Positions 25,397-38,331 of a DNA stretch of 64,000 bases are shown piece after piece. The stretch lies in the NCBI RefSeq assembly GCF_016900095.1, contig NZ_JACJJP010000011.1:1-64000 (forward strand), given 5' to 3'. The position numbers were made by a program, and so were the translations under genes. The DNA comes from Gemmiger formicilis (GTDB taxonomy: Bacteria; Bacillota; Clostridia; Oscillospirales; Ruminococcaceae). A model generated the notes under the pieces. That model did not search any database. It saw only the letters and a program-made list of their open reading frames with translations, and was not told where the DNA came from. How positions within the stretch are numbered: position 1 is the stretch's first letter; each line of letters starts with the position of its first letter.

Positions 25397-27235
25397 ATGA
25401 ATCTGCAAGCCAAACGGATGAAGGAGCTCTTCGGCTACGCCGCTACCCTGACCAAAGAACAGGGTCCCGTTGTGATGGCGGGCCGGGCGGCGGGCTTTTT
25501 CAAGCGGCGGTTTCTGGGCAAACGGGCCCGGTACCTGCCCTCGGCCAAGGCTCTGGCCGCCCAGCGGGCCGCCGACACGTCGGATTTTCCGGTCATCAGC
25601 ATCCTGACTCCGCTGTACAACACCCCCAGACCCTTCCTGGAGCAGTTCCTGGACAGCGTGCAGAACCAGACCAGCCCCCGCTGGCAGCTCTGCCTGGTGG
25701 ATGCCTCGGATGAGGCCCACCCGGAGGTGGGGCAGCTGGTGCAGGCCCGGGCGGCCAAAGACCCCCGCATCGTCTACCGGAAGATCGAGAACGGCGGTAT
25801 TGCGGTCAACACCAACGCCGCCGCCAGGCTTGCCACCGGGGAATACCTGGCCCTGGCCGACCACGATGACGTGCTGGCCCCCCATGCCATCTACTGCATG
25901 GGCAAGGCTCTGGCCCATACCGACGCCGACTTCGCCTACAGTGATGAGGCCCTCTTCCGCAAGACTCCGGCGGGGGCCCATGTGGCCCATTTCAAGCCGG
26001 ACTATGCCCCCGAATACCTCATGGCGGTGAACTACATTTGCCATCTGGCGGTGTTCCGCCGCAGCCTGTTTGAGGCGGTGGGCGGGGAGCGCCCGGAATG
26101 TGACGGCGCCCAGGACCACGACCTGTTCCTGCGCCTGATCGACGAGATGCAGCGCACAGACCCCAAGGCAAAGCCGCTGCATCTGGCCCAGGTGCTCTAT
26201 TACTGGCGGGTGCACGCGGCGTCCACCAGCGGCGGCACCGACGCCAAGCCCTATGTGCAGGCGGCGGCCCGACGGGCGGTGAGCGACCATCTGGCGGCCA
26301 CCGGGCGGCAGGGCAGGGTGGAGGACGGACTCTTTCCCGGCACCTGCCATGTGGTGTGGGATCTGCCCGAGCCGGGCCCCCTGGTTTCCATCCTCATTCC
26401 CAACAAGGACCACACCGACGACCTGGAAAAGTGCCTGCACAGCCTGTATGCCAAGACCTTCTACGACAATTTCGAGGTCATTGTCATCGAGAACAACTCC
26501 ACCGACCCCGCCACCACCGCCTACTACAAAACCCTGCCCCAGCGGTACGACCGGTGCCGGGTGGTGGGCTTCAACGGCAGCTTCAACTTCAGCCGCATCA
26601 ACAATTTCGGCCGCAAGTTTGCCCAGGGCAAGTTTTTGCTGCTGCTCAACAATGATATCGAGATCATCCGGGGCGACTGGCTCACCCAGATGGTGGCCGA
26701 AGCCTCCCAGCCCGGGGTGGGCATCTGCGGCGCCATGCTCTACTATCCCGACGACACCATCCAGCACGCCGGCATCATCACCGGCCTGGGCGGCTATGCC
26801 GGGCACAGCCACAAATACCACAAGCGGGGCGGCAGCGGGTACATGTTCCGCCTGGCCACCGTCCAGGACTTCTCCGCCGTCACGGCGGCCTGCCTGCTGG
26901 TGCGCACCGCCGTGTTCGACGCGGTGGGCGGCATGGACGAAGCCTTCACCGTGGCCTTCAACGACGTGGACTTCTGTCTGCGGGTGCGGGATGCGGGTTG
27001 GCGCATCGTCTGGACGCCCTACGCCGAGCTTTACCACCACGAGAGCAAGTCCCGGGGCTCCGATGAGGAAGACCCCGCCAAGAAGGCCCGCTTTGCCAAG
27101 GAGCAGGCCCGCCTGTACGAGGTCCACGGCCGGGAGGGCATCCTGCGTGACCCCTACTATAACCCCTGCCTGTCTTTGGATTATGAGGATTTCCGGGAAA
27201 GCGGCGACCTGCGCCGCCTGAAAGACCCGCAGTAA
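25397..27235 (+). CDS. Tandem-domain family 2 glycosyltransferase (second copy)
   Basis: The product has 612 residues with the same two GT-A domains as the upstream paralogue. The first has ILTPLYNTPRPFLEQFLDS and LALADHDDVLAP; the second has SILIPNKDHTDDLEKC, VIVIENNSTDPATT, LLLNNDIEII and a FNDVDFCLRV acceptor-side motif. Long identical stretches with the first copy show an old tandem duplication; the first-domain active site has ADHDD here against LDHDD there. The ribosome site before ATG 25397 is weak (GGGTGA), so translation may depend on coupling to the small gene 6 bases upstream. It ends the cluster, followed by a bidirectional terminator. Confidence 0.85.
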   Translation: MNLQAKRMKELFGYAATLTKEQGPVVMAGRAAGFFKRRFLGKRARYLPSAKALAAQRAADTSDFPVISILTPLYNTPRPFLEQFLDSVQNQTSPRWQLCLVDASDEAHPEVGQLVQARAAKDPRIVYRKIENGGIAVNTNAAARLATGEYLALADHDDVLAPHAIYCMGKALAHTDADFAYSDEALFRKTPAGAHVAHFKPDYAPEYLMAVNYICHLAVFRRSLFEAVGGERPECDGAQDHDLFLRLIDEMQRTDPKAKPLHLAQVLYYWRVHAASTSGGTDAKPYVQAAARRAVSDHLAATGRQGRVEDGLFPGTCHVVWDLPEPGPLVSILIPNKDHTDDLEKCLHSLYAKTFYDNFEVIVIENNSTDPATTAYYKTLPQRYDRCRVVGFNGSFNFSRINNFGRKFAQGKFLLLLNNDIEIIRGDWLTQMVAEASQPGVGICGAMLYYPDDTIQHAGIITGLGGYAGHSHKYHKRGGSGYMFRLATVQDFSAVTAACLLVRTAVFDAVGGMDEAFTVAFNDVDFCLRVRDAGWRIVWTPYAELYHHESKSRGSDEEDPAKKARFAKEQARLYEVHGREGILRDPYYNPCLSLDYEDFRESGDLRRLKDPQ

Positions 27236-27243
27236 AGCAAAGA

Positions 27244-27285
27244 AAAACCGCCCCCGCAAGGCTGTAACCTTGCGGGGGCGGTTTT
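27244..27285. terminator. Bidirectional terminator between glycan cluster and atpC
   Basis: A perfect 18-bp stem, 27244-27261 with 27268-27285, has a 6-base loop, with T-rich ends on both strands. It serves the convergent glycosyltransferase and ATP synthase operons. Confidence 0.93.
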
Positions 27286-27306
27286 GTGTTGTGAAAGAAT
27301 CGCCGC

Positions 27307-29150
<1,844 letters not shown>

Positions 29151-29996
29151 TCACGCTTCGCCGCCCGCCACAATCTCGGTGATCTCCTGTGTGATGGCGG
29201 CCTGACGGGCCCGGTTGTAATGCAGACTCAGGGTGTCGATCATCTCGCCCGCGTTCTTGCTGGCGGCGTCCATGGCGGTACGCCGGGCGCCCAGCTCGCT
29301 GGCCACGCTCTCGCACAAGGCGCCGTACACAAGCCCGGCCAGATATTCCGGCACGATGGCGTTGTAGACCGACTCACAGTCCGGCTCATACAGAATGAGC
29401 TGGTGCGGGCCGGGCTCGGTGCGTTTGGGGGCGTTCAGCGGCAGCAGCCGCAGCACGGCGGGGGTCTGGGTCAGCATGGAAACAAAGTTGGTGTAAACGA
29501 CATACACTTCGTCGAACTCGCCGTCCAGAAATCCCTTGGCCAGCATCCGCGCCATGGTGAAGCAGTGCCCCACCGAAACATCCTCCGCCTCGGCAAACTC
29601 CTTGCTCAGGATCTCCGTGCCCAGGCGCTGGTAGTGTTCCGTAGCCTTTTTGCCCACCGGCAGCACGCAGCAGCTGCGGCCTTCCATGTGGGCGGCGGCG
29701 GTCTTGAACACGTTGGCGTTGTAGCCGCCGGCCAGGCCGCGGTCGCCGGCGATGACCACATAGCAGGTGCGGTTCACCGGGCGCGCCACGGTATACGGGG
29801 AGGAAAAATCGGTGTTGCTGGCCGCGATATCAGCCAGGGTTTGGTGCAGTACCTCAAAACAGGGGCGGCTTTTTTCCACCCGCAGTTTGGCGTGCCGCAG
29901 CTTGGAGGAAGCCACCAGCTCCATGGCCTTGGTGATCTGCATGGTGCTCTCTACGCTTTTGATGCGCAGCTTGATGTCTTTCATGGAACCAGCCAT
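29151..29996 (-). CDS. atpG: ATP synthase F1 gamma subunit
   Basis: This is the rotor shaft, 281 residues. It begins MAGSMKDIKLRIKSVESTMQ followed by ITKAMELVASSKL, the conserved N-terminal helix, and ends with the C-terminal helix DAASKNAGEMIDTLSLHYNR. AGGAGG lies 8 bases before ATG 29996, which is preferred over the internal ATG 29984. The central domain is less conserved, as usual. The gene lies between atpA and atpD with short gaps. Confidence 0.95.
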   Translation of the reverse strand: MAGSMKDIKLRIKSVESTMQITKAMELVASSKLRHAKLRVEKSRPCFEVLHQTLADIAASNTDFSSPYTVARPVNRTCYVVIAGDRGLAGGYNANVFKTAAAHMEGRSCCVLPVGKKATEHYQRLGTEILSKEFAEAEDVSVGHCFTMARMLAKGFLDGEFDEVYVVYTNFVSMLTQTPAVLRLLPLNAPKRTEPGPHQLILYEPDCESVYNAIVPEYLAGLVYGALCESVASELGARRTAMDAASKNAGEMIDTLSLHYNRARQAAITQEITEIVAGGEA

Positions 29997-30017
29997 GCGT
30001 TTGTTCCTCCTTTACGC

Positions 30018-31544
<1,527 letters not shown>

Positions 31545-32084
31545 TTACAATACGATGTTCTCCAGATCGTGCCGCAGCCGCTGCAGGCGTGCCTCCACGG
31601 TGCCGTCAAAGCGCACGCCGTCCATTTCCAGACGGATGCCGCCCAGGCAGGTGGGGTCCACCGCCGTGGTTAGGTCCACCTTCTTGCCGGTCAGGCTTTC
31701 CAGCTTTTCCTTCAGGCGGGCCGTATCCTGGTCCGAAAGAGGCACCGCGGTCACCGCCCGGGCGGGCAGAATGCCCCGGGCCTGGTTGTACCGGGCGGAA
31801 AACTCCTTCTCGCAGCTGCTCAGCTGGCGCAGGGTTCCGTTTTCGCACAGGATCTTCAAAAAATTCAGCACATACGGTTCGACCTGGCCGCGCAGGGCTT
31901 CGTCCAGCAAAGCACAGCGCTCGGTCTTGGGGATATTGGGGGTGCACAGCAGCTTTTCATAGTCGGGATTTTCGCGCAGAAGTTGAATCACTTCCCGCAA
32001 TTGGCCGCGCGCTGCTTCCTCGCACCCGGTTTCGGCGGTCAGTTCATACAGCGCGCCGCCGTACATCTTGCCCACGTCGGTCAT
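31545..32084 (-). CDS. atpH: ATP synthase F1 delta subunit
   Basis: This is the stator connector between F1 alpha and the b stalk, 179 residues. The N-terminal domain begins MTDVGKMYGGALYELTAETG with the family A-L-Y pattern, and the C-terminal VDLTTAVDPTCLGGIRLEMD is the conserved ending region. The ATG overlaps the atpF stop (ATGA) and atpA follows 12 bp later. Delta is the least conserved subunit, but length and location make the call firm. Confidence 0.92.
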   Translation of the reverse strand: MTDVGKMYGGALYELTAETGCEEAARGQLREVIQLLRENPDYEKLLCTPNIPKTERCALLDEALRGQVEPYVLNFLKILCENGTLRQLSSCEKEFSARYNQARGILPARAVTAVPLSDQDTARLKEKLESLTGKKVDLTTAVDPTCLGGIRLEMDGVRFDGTVEARLQRLRHDLENIVL

Positions 32085-32581
32085 GATGCGTCACCCACAT
32101 TCCTGATGAACTCGTCGATCAGGTCCTGATGGACCTTGGGGTCAATCTCGCGTTCCACCACCTTGGACGCAATGTCCATGGCAATGCCGCCGATCTCGTC
32201 CTTGACCTCGTTGATGGCCTTCTTGCGCTGCTGGGCAATGTCGGCGTCCGCCTTGGTCTTGATGCTGGCGGCGTCGGCCTGCGCCTGGCGCACGATCTCC
32301 TCGCCACGCAGCTGGGCGGTGCGGGTGGCACTCTGCACCAGCTGGGCGGCTTCCTCCTTGGCGTCGGCCAGCCGCTGCTCATAGTCGGTGCGCATGGCTT
32401 CGGCCTCGGTGCGGGCCTTCTCGGCATCCGCAATCTGGGCGTCGGCCATCTGCTGGCGCTGGGCCAGCACCTTTTGCACAGGCTTGAACAAAAACTTCTT
32501 GATCAGCCACATCTGGATCAGCAGGTTGCAGATGGCCGCGACAAAGTTCCAGGGTACGATGGTTACCAGTTGCTGAAACAT
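32081..32581 (-). CDS. atpF: ATP synthase F0 b subunit
   Basis: This is the peripheral stalk subunit, 166 residues. One membrane helix at about 10-28 (VPWNFVAAICNLLIQMWLIK) is followed by FLFKPVQKVLAQRQQ and a long charged coiled coil (about 40-160), the standard AtpF build. AAGGAGG precedes ATG 32581. It lies between atpE and atpH. Only one b gene is present, so a homodimeric stalk is expected. Confidence 0.94.
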   Translation of the reverse strand: MFQQLVTIVPWNFVAAICNLLIQMWLIKKFLFKPVQKVLAQRQQMADAQIADAEKARTEAEAMRTDYEQRLADAKEEAAQLVQSATRTAQLRGEEIVRQAQADAASIKTKADADIAQQRKKAINEVKDEIGGIAMDIASKVVEREIDPKVHQDLIDEFIRNVGDAS

Positions 32582-32624
32582 CTGTTCGTCAAGCCTCCTT
32601 GCTCTGTTTGTTGGTCATGGCGTC

Positions 32625-32951
<327 letters not shown>

Positions 32952-33698
32952 TCATTCCTCGCCCGCTGCGTTGGCGATATACAAAGTGGTCAGCATACAG
33001 AAGATGAACGCCTGCATAAAGCCGGAGAACCAGTCGAAGTACAGCCCGGTGAAGGCCGGAATGCCCACCGACAGGAAGGGGATCTGGCTGAGCAGGTCGC
33101 CCACGGCGCCGGGAATCAGGCCAAAGAGGGCGTGACTGGCCAGAGCCAGCGCCGCGTACAGCAAAGCGCTGATGACCGTGCCGGACAGAATGTTGCCGAA
33201 GTGACGGCAGGCCATGCTGATGGGGGTGGCGATCTCGGACAGGATGTTGAAGGGCGTGAGCACGAAGATGGGCTCGGTAAAGCCTTTCAGATATCCGCCC
33301 AGACCGCCGGAACGGATTTTGGCGCGGGTGATCAGGAAGAACACCATCACCGCCCAGGCCGCTTCCACCGAAAGGTCCGCGGTGGGGCTCCACAGGCCCA
33401 CCAGGCTCAGCAGGTTGCTGACCAGGCTGGTGGCAAACAGGGCCGCCACGAAGGGGATAAAGGAATCGAAGCGGACGCCCATGTTGCCGCGGACGAAGTT
33501 GGTGGCCAGGTTGACCAGATATTCCGCCGCCGCCTGCCGTTTCGAGATGCCCGTCACCTTCAGGTCGTGGGTCAGCCAGATACACAGCCCGGTGATGATG
33601 GCCATGACGATCCAGCTGCTGAGGATGGTGGCCGAAATCTGGATGCCGGGACCGATGGGAATGGTGTAGATCGGTGCGCCGTTGATGGTCACATCCAT
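32952..33698 (-). CDS. atpB: ATP synthase F0 a subunit
   Basis: This is the stator ion-channel subunit, 248 residues, five to six helices. The essential Arg is in ISMACRHFGNILSGTVI and the conserved Gln is in FSGFMQAFIFCMLTTLYIAN, both in the expected last helices. I choose ATG 33698, which follows GGAGGTGA at somewhat long spacing; longer in-frame starts would run into atpI. The next gene is atpE, whose two-Glu motif makes the ion specificity of this channel interesting. Confidence 0.95.
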   Translation of the reverse strand: MDVTINGAPIYTIPIGPGIQISATILSSWIVMAIITGLCIWLTHDLKVTGISKRQAAAEYLVNLATNFVRGNMGVRFDSFIPFVAALFATSLVSNLLSLVGLWSPTADLSVEAAWAVMVFFLITRAKIRSGGLGGYLKGFTEPIFVLTPFNILSEIATPISMACRHFGNILSGTVISALLYAALALASHALFGLIPGAVGDLLSQIPFLSVGIPAFTGLYFDWFSGFMQAFIFCMLTTLYIANAAGEE

Positions 33699-33702
33699 GG
33701 GA

Positions 33703-34128
33703 TTAGGATTCACCTCCCTTATTCTGGGATGGTTTGCGCCGCAGCGCATACATGACAAAAATGGTCACCTGGGGGAACAGCAGCGGAATGGCCGCCGCCA
33801 CCCAGTTGAATGCCGGGATCAGGAACATGGCAATCAGAAAAAGACCCAGGCCCAGCTTGCGGTACAGCTCCGAGGTGCGCATCAGGCTGCGCCCGCGGGC
33901 CTCATCGGCGCCGGCCGCCATCTTCTGCAGGGTCAGCGCCAGGCCGAAAAAGTTCAGCCACGCGGCAAAGGCACCCAGCACCGCGCTCAGCGGCACTTTC
34001 CAGCTGAACCCGAAGGGAGCACCCAGGGCGGTCGCCAGCGCCCAGCCGACCACCAGCACCACGGTACCCACCGCGCAGCCCGTTCCGATATGGACCAGTT
34101 CCTTTTTCACATCCGGCTGCAGTTGCAT
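33703..34128 (-). CDS. atpI: ATP synthase accessory protein AtpI-like
   Basis: This 141-residue hydrophobic protein has about four helices (25-45, 50-70, 92-110, 112-128) and lies directly before atpB. Position, size and topology match AtpI, which helps c-ring assembly in several bacteria, including sodium-type synthases. The sequence is weakly conserved in this family, so the call rests mainly on context. The C-terminal tail is basic (ALRRKPSQNK). Confidence 0.75.
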   Translation of the reverse strand: MQLQPDVKKELVHIGTGCAVGTVVLVVGWALATALGAPFGFSWKVPLSAVLGAFAAWLNFFGLALTLQKMAAGADEARGRSLMRTSELYRKLGLGLFLIAMFLIPAFNWVAAAIPLLFPQVTIFVMYALRRKPSQNKGGES

Positions 34129-34155
34129 CGCAATAACACTCCTTTCCGGATTGCA

Positions 34156-34419
34156 TCAGAGATGATCGTTGAATCCCACCGGCTTATCCGGCGGGCGCTT
34201 TTCGGCTTTGCGGCGTTCGACCAGGTAAAACCGGCGTGCGGTGGCCCCGGCGGTGCCAAGCCCCAGCACAAAGGCGGGGAACATGACCCACAAGGGCGCA
34301 CCCAGGGCGTTGACCAGCCAGGCGCCGCCGCCCACGAACAAAAGCAGCGGCACCACCAGCGAAATGCCGAGCTGTGTGAACCAAATCAGCCCGTTCAGCA
34401 GTTGTGCCAGATCCTTCAA
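34156..34419 (-). CDS. atpZ: ATP synthase accessory protein AtpZ-like
   Basis: The product has 87 residues with two membrane helices (about 12-33 and 40-60) separated by a short Gly-rich turn, followed by a basic tail (RRFYLVERRKAEKRPPDKP). This is the F0F1-ATPase gene-1/AtpZ family arrangement at the head of atp operons. The only workable start is TTG 34419, because an in-frame TGA lies three codons upstream; GGAG is about 12 bases away. TTG may keep expression low relative to the subunits. It is the first gene after a good promoter. Confidence 0.75.
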   Translation of the reverse strand: MKDLAQLLNGLIWFTQLGISLVVPLLLFVGGGAWLVNALGAPLWVMFPAFVLGLGTAGATARRFYLVERRKAEKRPPDKPVGFNDHL

Positions 34420-34476
34420 ATCCGGTCAGCGCTCCTTTCCGCGGTATGCCGCTCTGATGAAACAAATCCTTTCAAT

Positions 34477-34506
34477 AGTATACCAAAAAAAAGCTGGCGA
34501 TCTCAA
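34477..34506 (-). promoter_or_regulatory. Promoter of the atp operon
   Basis: TTGAGA (34506-34501) and TATACT (34482-34477) are spaced by 18 bases on the minus strand, with an A/T-rich spacer. The leader to atpZ is about 50 nt. Confidence 0.75.
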
Positions 34507-34621
34507 CAGAAAAGTAAGAAAAAATATCGGCGTGGGGGCGTAAAACCCGCCAAAACGGGTTGTTACATTCTGGAAAGATATCATTTTTGGAAATTTGTAC
34601 TATATTTTCCCCTTTTGTGGA

Positions 34622-34671
34622 GAAAAACAAAAAGCCGGGACAGCTCCCGTTGGGGTGGGAGCCGTCCCGGC
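34622..34671 (-). terminator. Terminator of the MarR-ABC exporter operon
   Basis: A 15-bp stem (34634-34648 with 34657-34671, one mismatch) is followed on the minus strand by TTTTTGTTTTT. It separates the exporter operon from the atp promoter. Confidence 0.9.
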
Positions 34672-34688
34672 AAGGGGAAAAAGGGGGA

Positions 34689-36575
34689 TCAGGCGGGCTG
34701 GTCGGCAAAGTTGCCGGTGTACAGCCGATAGTACATGCCCTTTTTGGCGATCAGTTCGTCGTGGGTGCCGCGCTCGATGATGCGTCCCTGGTCCATGACC
34801 ATGATGCAGTCGGCGTTGCGCACGGTGGACAGCCGGTGGGCGATGACAAAGGTGGTGCGCCCATACATCAGGGCGTCCATGCCGTCCTGCACCAGCTTTT
34901 CGGTGCGGGTGTCGATGGAGGAGGTAGCCTCGTCCAGAATCAGCACCGGCGGGTCGGCCACGGCGGCCCGGGCAATGGCCAGCAGCTGCCGCTGGCCCTG
35001 GCTCAGGTTGGCACCGTCGCCGGTCAGCATGGTGTTGTAGCCGTCGGGCAGGCGGCGGATGAAACCGTCGGCGTTGGCCAGACGGGCCGCGGCCATGCAT
35101 TCCTCATCGCTGGCATCCAGGTTGCCGTAGCGGATGTTGTCCATGACCGTGCCGGTGAACAGGTGGGTGTCCTGCAGCACGATGCCCAGACTGCGCCGCA
35201 GATCGGGCTTTTTGATCTTGTTGATGTTGATGCCGTCGTACCGGATCTTGCCGTCGGCAATGTCGTAGAAGCGGTTGATCAGGTTGGTGATGGTGGTTTT
35301 GCCGGCGCCGGTGGCGCCCACAAAGGCGATCTTCTGGCCCGGCTTGGCCCACAGGCTGATGTTGTGCAGCACCAGCTTGTTCTCGTCGTAGCCGAAGTCC
35401 ACATCGTCAAAGACCACGCCGCCTTCCAGCCTGGTGTAGGTCACGGAGCCGTCGGCCTTGTGGGGATGCTTCCAGGCCCAGGTGTTGGTGCGTTCCTTCT
35501 GTTCGGTTAGGGTGCCGTCGGCTTCCTCCCGGGCGTTGACCAGTTCCACATAGCCTTCGTCCTTTTCGGGGGTCTCGTCCATCAGATCAAACACACGCTG
35601 GGCACCGGCGGCCGCGTTGACCACAAAGTTCAGCTGGGTGCTGATCTGGGTGATGGGCTGGGTGAAGCTCTTGTTCAGGCCCACAAAGGTGATGACGGTG
35701 CCCAGGGTGACCCCGGCCATGTCGTTGATGCCCAGGATGGCGCCCACCACGGCCACCACGGCGTAGCTCAGCCAGCCGATGTTGCCGTTGACGGGCATGA
35801 GCAGGTTGGCGTAGCGGTTGGCCTTGTCGGTGCTGTCCCGCAGAGCCTCGTTCACCTTGTGGAAGTCCGCCTTGGCGGCTTCCTCGTGGCAGAAGACCTT
35901 GACCACCTTCTGGCCGTCCAGCATCTCCTCAATGAAGCCGTCCACAATGCCCAGGTTCCGCTGCTGTTCCACATAGTACCGGCCGGACAGGCGGGAAAAG
36001 TTCTTGGCCACCACCACCATGATCACGGCGGTGAGGATGGAGATGATGCTCAGGGTGGGGTTGAGGGCCAGCATGGTCACCAGGGTGACGACCATGGTCA
36101 GACCGGAGTTGATGACCTGGGGGATGCTCTGGCTCATGAGCTGGCGCAGGGTGTCGATATCGTTGGTGTACACCGACATGATGTCGCCGTGGGCGTGGGT
36201 GTCAAAGTATTTGATGGGCAGGGATTCCATCTTGCTGAACAGATCGTTGCGCAGACGGCGCAGGGTGCCCTGGCAGATGGTGACCATGATGCGGTTGTAG
36301 GCAAAGGCGCCCACCACGCCCACGGCCAGCAGGGCGATCAGCTTCAGCAGGGCGTTGGCCAGCCGGCTGTAATCCTGGCCGCCGCCGGCCATCATGGGGG
36401 TGATGTAATCGTCCACCAGGGTCTGGGGGAAGGTGGCGCCGGCTACAGTGGCGCTGGAGGAGATCAGAATGCAGACCACCACCGCCAGAAACGGCCATTT
36501 GTAGGTGTGCATCATGTACCCCAGCACACGCTTGAGCACGCCCAGAGAGGCGCCGCGGGATGCTTTTTGATTCAT
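34689..36575 (-). CDS. Heterodimeric ABC exporter, second half
   Basis: The product has 628 residues: an exporter membrane domain of six helices (about 25-330) fused to an ATPase domain. Walker A is GATGAGKTT and Walker B is VLILDEATSSID with the catalytic Glu intact. The signature is LSQGQRQ instead of LSGGQ. Together with the Asp-for-Glu change in the partner, this gives one normal and one degenerate ATP site, the hallmark of heterodimeric multidrug or peptide exporters such as BmrCD and TM287/288. An insert of about 60 residues near 375-435 precedes the ATPase core. AGGAGAG precedes ATG 36575. Substrate unknown. Confidence 0.92.
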   Translation of the reverse strand: MNQKASRGASLGVLKRVLGYMMHTYKWPFLAVVVCILISSSATVAGATFPQTLVDDYITPMMAGGGQDYSRLANALLKLIALLAVGVVGAFAYNRIMVTICQGTLRRLRNDLFSKMESLPIKYFDTHAHGDIMSVYTNDIDTLRQLMSQSIPQVINSGLTMVVTLVTMLALNPTLSIISILTAVIMVVVAKNFSRLSGRYYVEQQRNLGIVDGFIEEMLDGQKVVKVFCHEEAAKADFHKVNEALRDSTDKANRYANLLMPVNGNIGWLSYAVVAVVGAILGINDMAGVTLGTVITFVGLNKSFTQPITQISTQLNFVVNAAAGAQRVFDLMDETPEKDEGYVELVNAREEADGTLTEQKERTNTWAWKHPHKADGSVTYTRLEGGVVFDDVDFGYDENKLVLHNISLWAKPGQKIAFVGATGAGKTTITNLINRFYDIADGKIRYDGININKIKKPDLRRSLGIVLQDTHLFTGTVMDNIRYGNLDASDEECMAAARLANADGFIRRLPDGYNTMLTGDGANLSQGQRQLLAIARAAVADPPVLILDEATSSIDTRTEKLVQDGMDALMYGRTTFVIAHRLSTVRNADCIMVMDQGRIIERGTHDELIAKKGMYYRLYTGNFADQPA

Positions 36576-36591
36576 GGTTTCAACTCTCCTT

Positions 36592-38331
36592 TCAGGCCGG
36601 CTGGTCAAAGTCGCCGCCGCCCTTGACCTGGGATTCGTAGATCTCCCGGTAGATGGCGTTGGTCTTGAGCAGGTTTTCGTGGGTGTCAAAGCCGTTGATG
36701 CGGCCGTTGTCCAGCACCAGGATCCGGTCGGCGTGCTCCACGCTGGAGATACGCTGGGCAATGATGATCTTGGTGGTGCCGGGAATCTCCTTGGCAAAGG
36801 CGGCCCGGATCTTGGCGTCGGTGGCGGTGTCCACGGCGCTGGTGGAGTCGTCCAGGATCAGCACCTTGGGCTTTTTCAGCAGGGCACGGGCGATGCACAG
36901 GCGCTGCTTCTGGCCGCCGGAAACGTTGGCACCGCCCCGCTCGATGTGGGTGTTGTATCCGTCGGGGAAACGGTCGATGAACTCATCGGCACAGGCAGCC
37001 CGGCAGGCGGCCTTGCATTCCTCCTCGGTGGCGTCGGGGTTGCCCCAGCGCAGATTGTCCAGGATGCTGCCGGAAAACAGGGTGTTCTTCTGCAGCACCA
37101 CCGACACTTCGTTGCGCAGCGTCTCCATGTCGTAGCGGCGCACGTCCACGCCGCCCACCTTCACGTCTCCTTTGTCGGTGTCGTACAGGCGGCAGATCAG
37201 GTTGACCAGGCTGCTCTTGCCCGAACCGGTACCGCCGATGACGCCGATGGTTTCGCCGGAACGGATGTGCAGGTCAATGTCGGACAGGGCGTTCTTGCCG
37301 CTGCCGTGTTTGTAGGAAAAATCCACATGGTCGAAGTCGATGCTGCCGTCGGACACCTTGTAGACGGGGGATTCGGGCTCGGCCAGGTCGGGGGTCTCGT
37401 TGAGCACTTCGCTGATACGACGGATGCTGGCCATGGACATGGTGATCATGACCACCACCATGGAAAGCATCATCAGGCTCATCATCAGGCTCATGACATA
37501 GCTGAACAGGCTGGTCAGCTCGCCGGCGCTCATGCTGCCGCCCACAATGAAGTGGGCGCCCAGCCAGGACACCATGATGATGCAGAAATACACCGCCAGC
37601 ATCATGGCCGGGTTGTTGAAGGCCAGCAGCCCTTCCGCCTTGACAAAGAGCCGGTACAGGTTCTGGGAAGCCTTGGCGAACTTCTTGTTCTCGTAGTCTT
37701 CCCGCACAAAGGCCTTGACCACCCGGATAGCGGAGACGTTCTCCTGCACGCTGGCGTTCAGGTCGTCGTACTTGTTGAACACCTCGGTGAAGATGCGCAT
37801 GGTCACCACCATGATGGCGCCCAGCACCACCGCCAGGAACAGCACCGCCAGCAGGAAAGTCAGGCTCAGTTTGGGGCTGATGATCAGGCACATGACATAG
37901 CTGAACACCAGCATCAGGGGTGAGCGCACCGCCACGCGGATGAGCATCATGTAGGCGTTCTGGACGTTGGTGATGTCGGTGGTCATGCGGGTGACCAGGC
38001 CGGGCACGCTGAACTTGTCAATGTTGGAGAAAGAAAAGGTCTGGATGTTGTTGTACACGGCTTCCCGCAGGTTGGCGGCCAGCCCGGCGGACGCGCTGGC
38101 CGCAAATTTGCCGCCCAGGGCGCCGCAGGCCAGGCTGCAGAAAGACATGAACACCATCAGGATGCCGTACCGGTAGACGGTGGGCAGGCTGGCTGCCTCC
38201 AGGCCCTGGTCGATGATCAGGGCGGTGATGAAGGGCAGCAGGATCTCCATGATCACTTCCAGGGTGGTCATGGCAATGCAGAGCCAGGTGTCCCGCCGAT
38301 AGCGGCCCAGCTGACGCAATACGGTTTTCAC
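36592..38331 (-). CDS. Heterodimeric ABC exporter, first half
   Basis: The product has 579 residues: six membrane helices (about 15-315) and a C-terminal ATPase. Walker A is GGTGSGKSS, the signature is VSGGQKQRL, and Walker B is VLILDDSTSAVD, with Asp where the catalytic Glu should be. So this subunit contributes the dead Walker B of the degenerate site. The start is GTG 38331, set by AAGGAGG 10 bases upstream; it overlaps the marR stop (GTGA), so exporter translation is coupled to the regulator. The partner gene follows after 16 bp. Confidence 0.92.
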   Translation of the reverse strand: MKTVLRQLGRYRRDTWLCIAMTTLEVIMEILLPFITALIIDQGLEAASLPTVYRYGILMVFMSFCSLACGALGGKFAASASAGLAANLREAVYNNIQTFSFSNIDKFSVPGLVTRMTTDITNVQNAYMMLIRVAVRSPLMLVFSYVMCLIISPKLSLTFLLAVLFLAVVLGAIMVVTMRIFTEVFNKYDDLNASVQENVSAIRVVKAFVREDYENKKFAKASQNLYRLFVKAEGLLAFNNPAMMLAVYFCIIMVSWLGAHFIVGGSMSAGELTSLFSYVMSLMMSLMMLSMVVVMITMSMASIRRISEVLNETPDLAEPESPVYKVSDGSIDFDHVDFSYKHGSGKNALSDIDLHIRSGETIGVIGGTGSGKSSLVNLICRLYDTDKGDVKVGGVDVRRYDMETLRNEVSVVLQKNTLFSGSILDNLRWGNPDATEEECKAACRAACADEFIDRFPDGYNTHIERGGANVSGGQKQRLCIARALLKKPKVLILDDSTSAVDTATDAKIRAAFAKEIPGTTKIIIAQRISSVEHADRILVLDNGRINGFDTHENLLKTNAIYREIYESQVKGGGDFDQPA

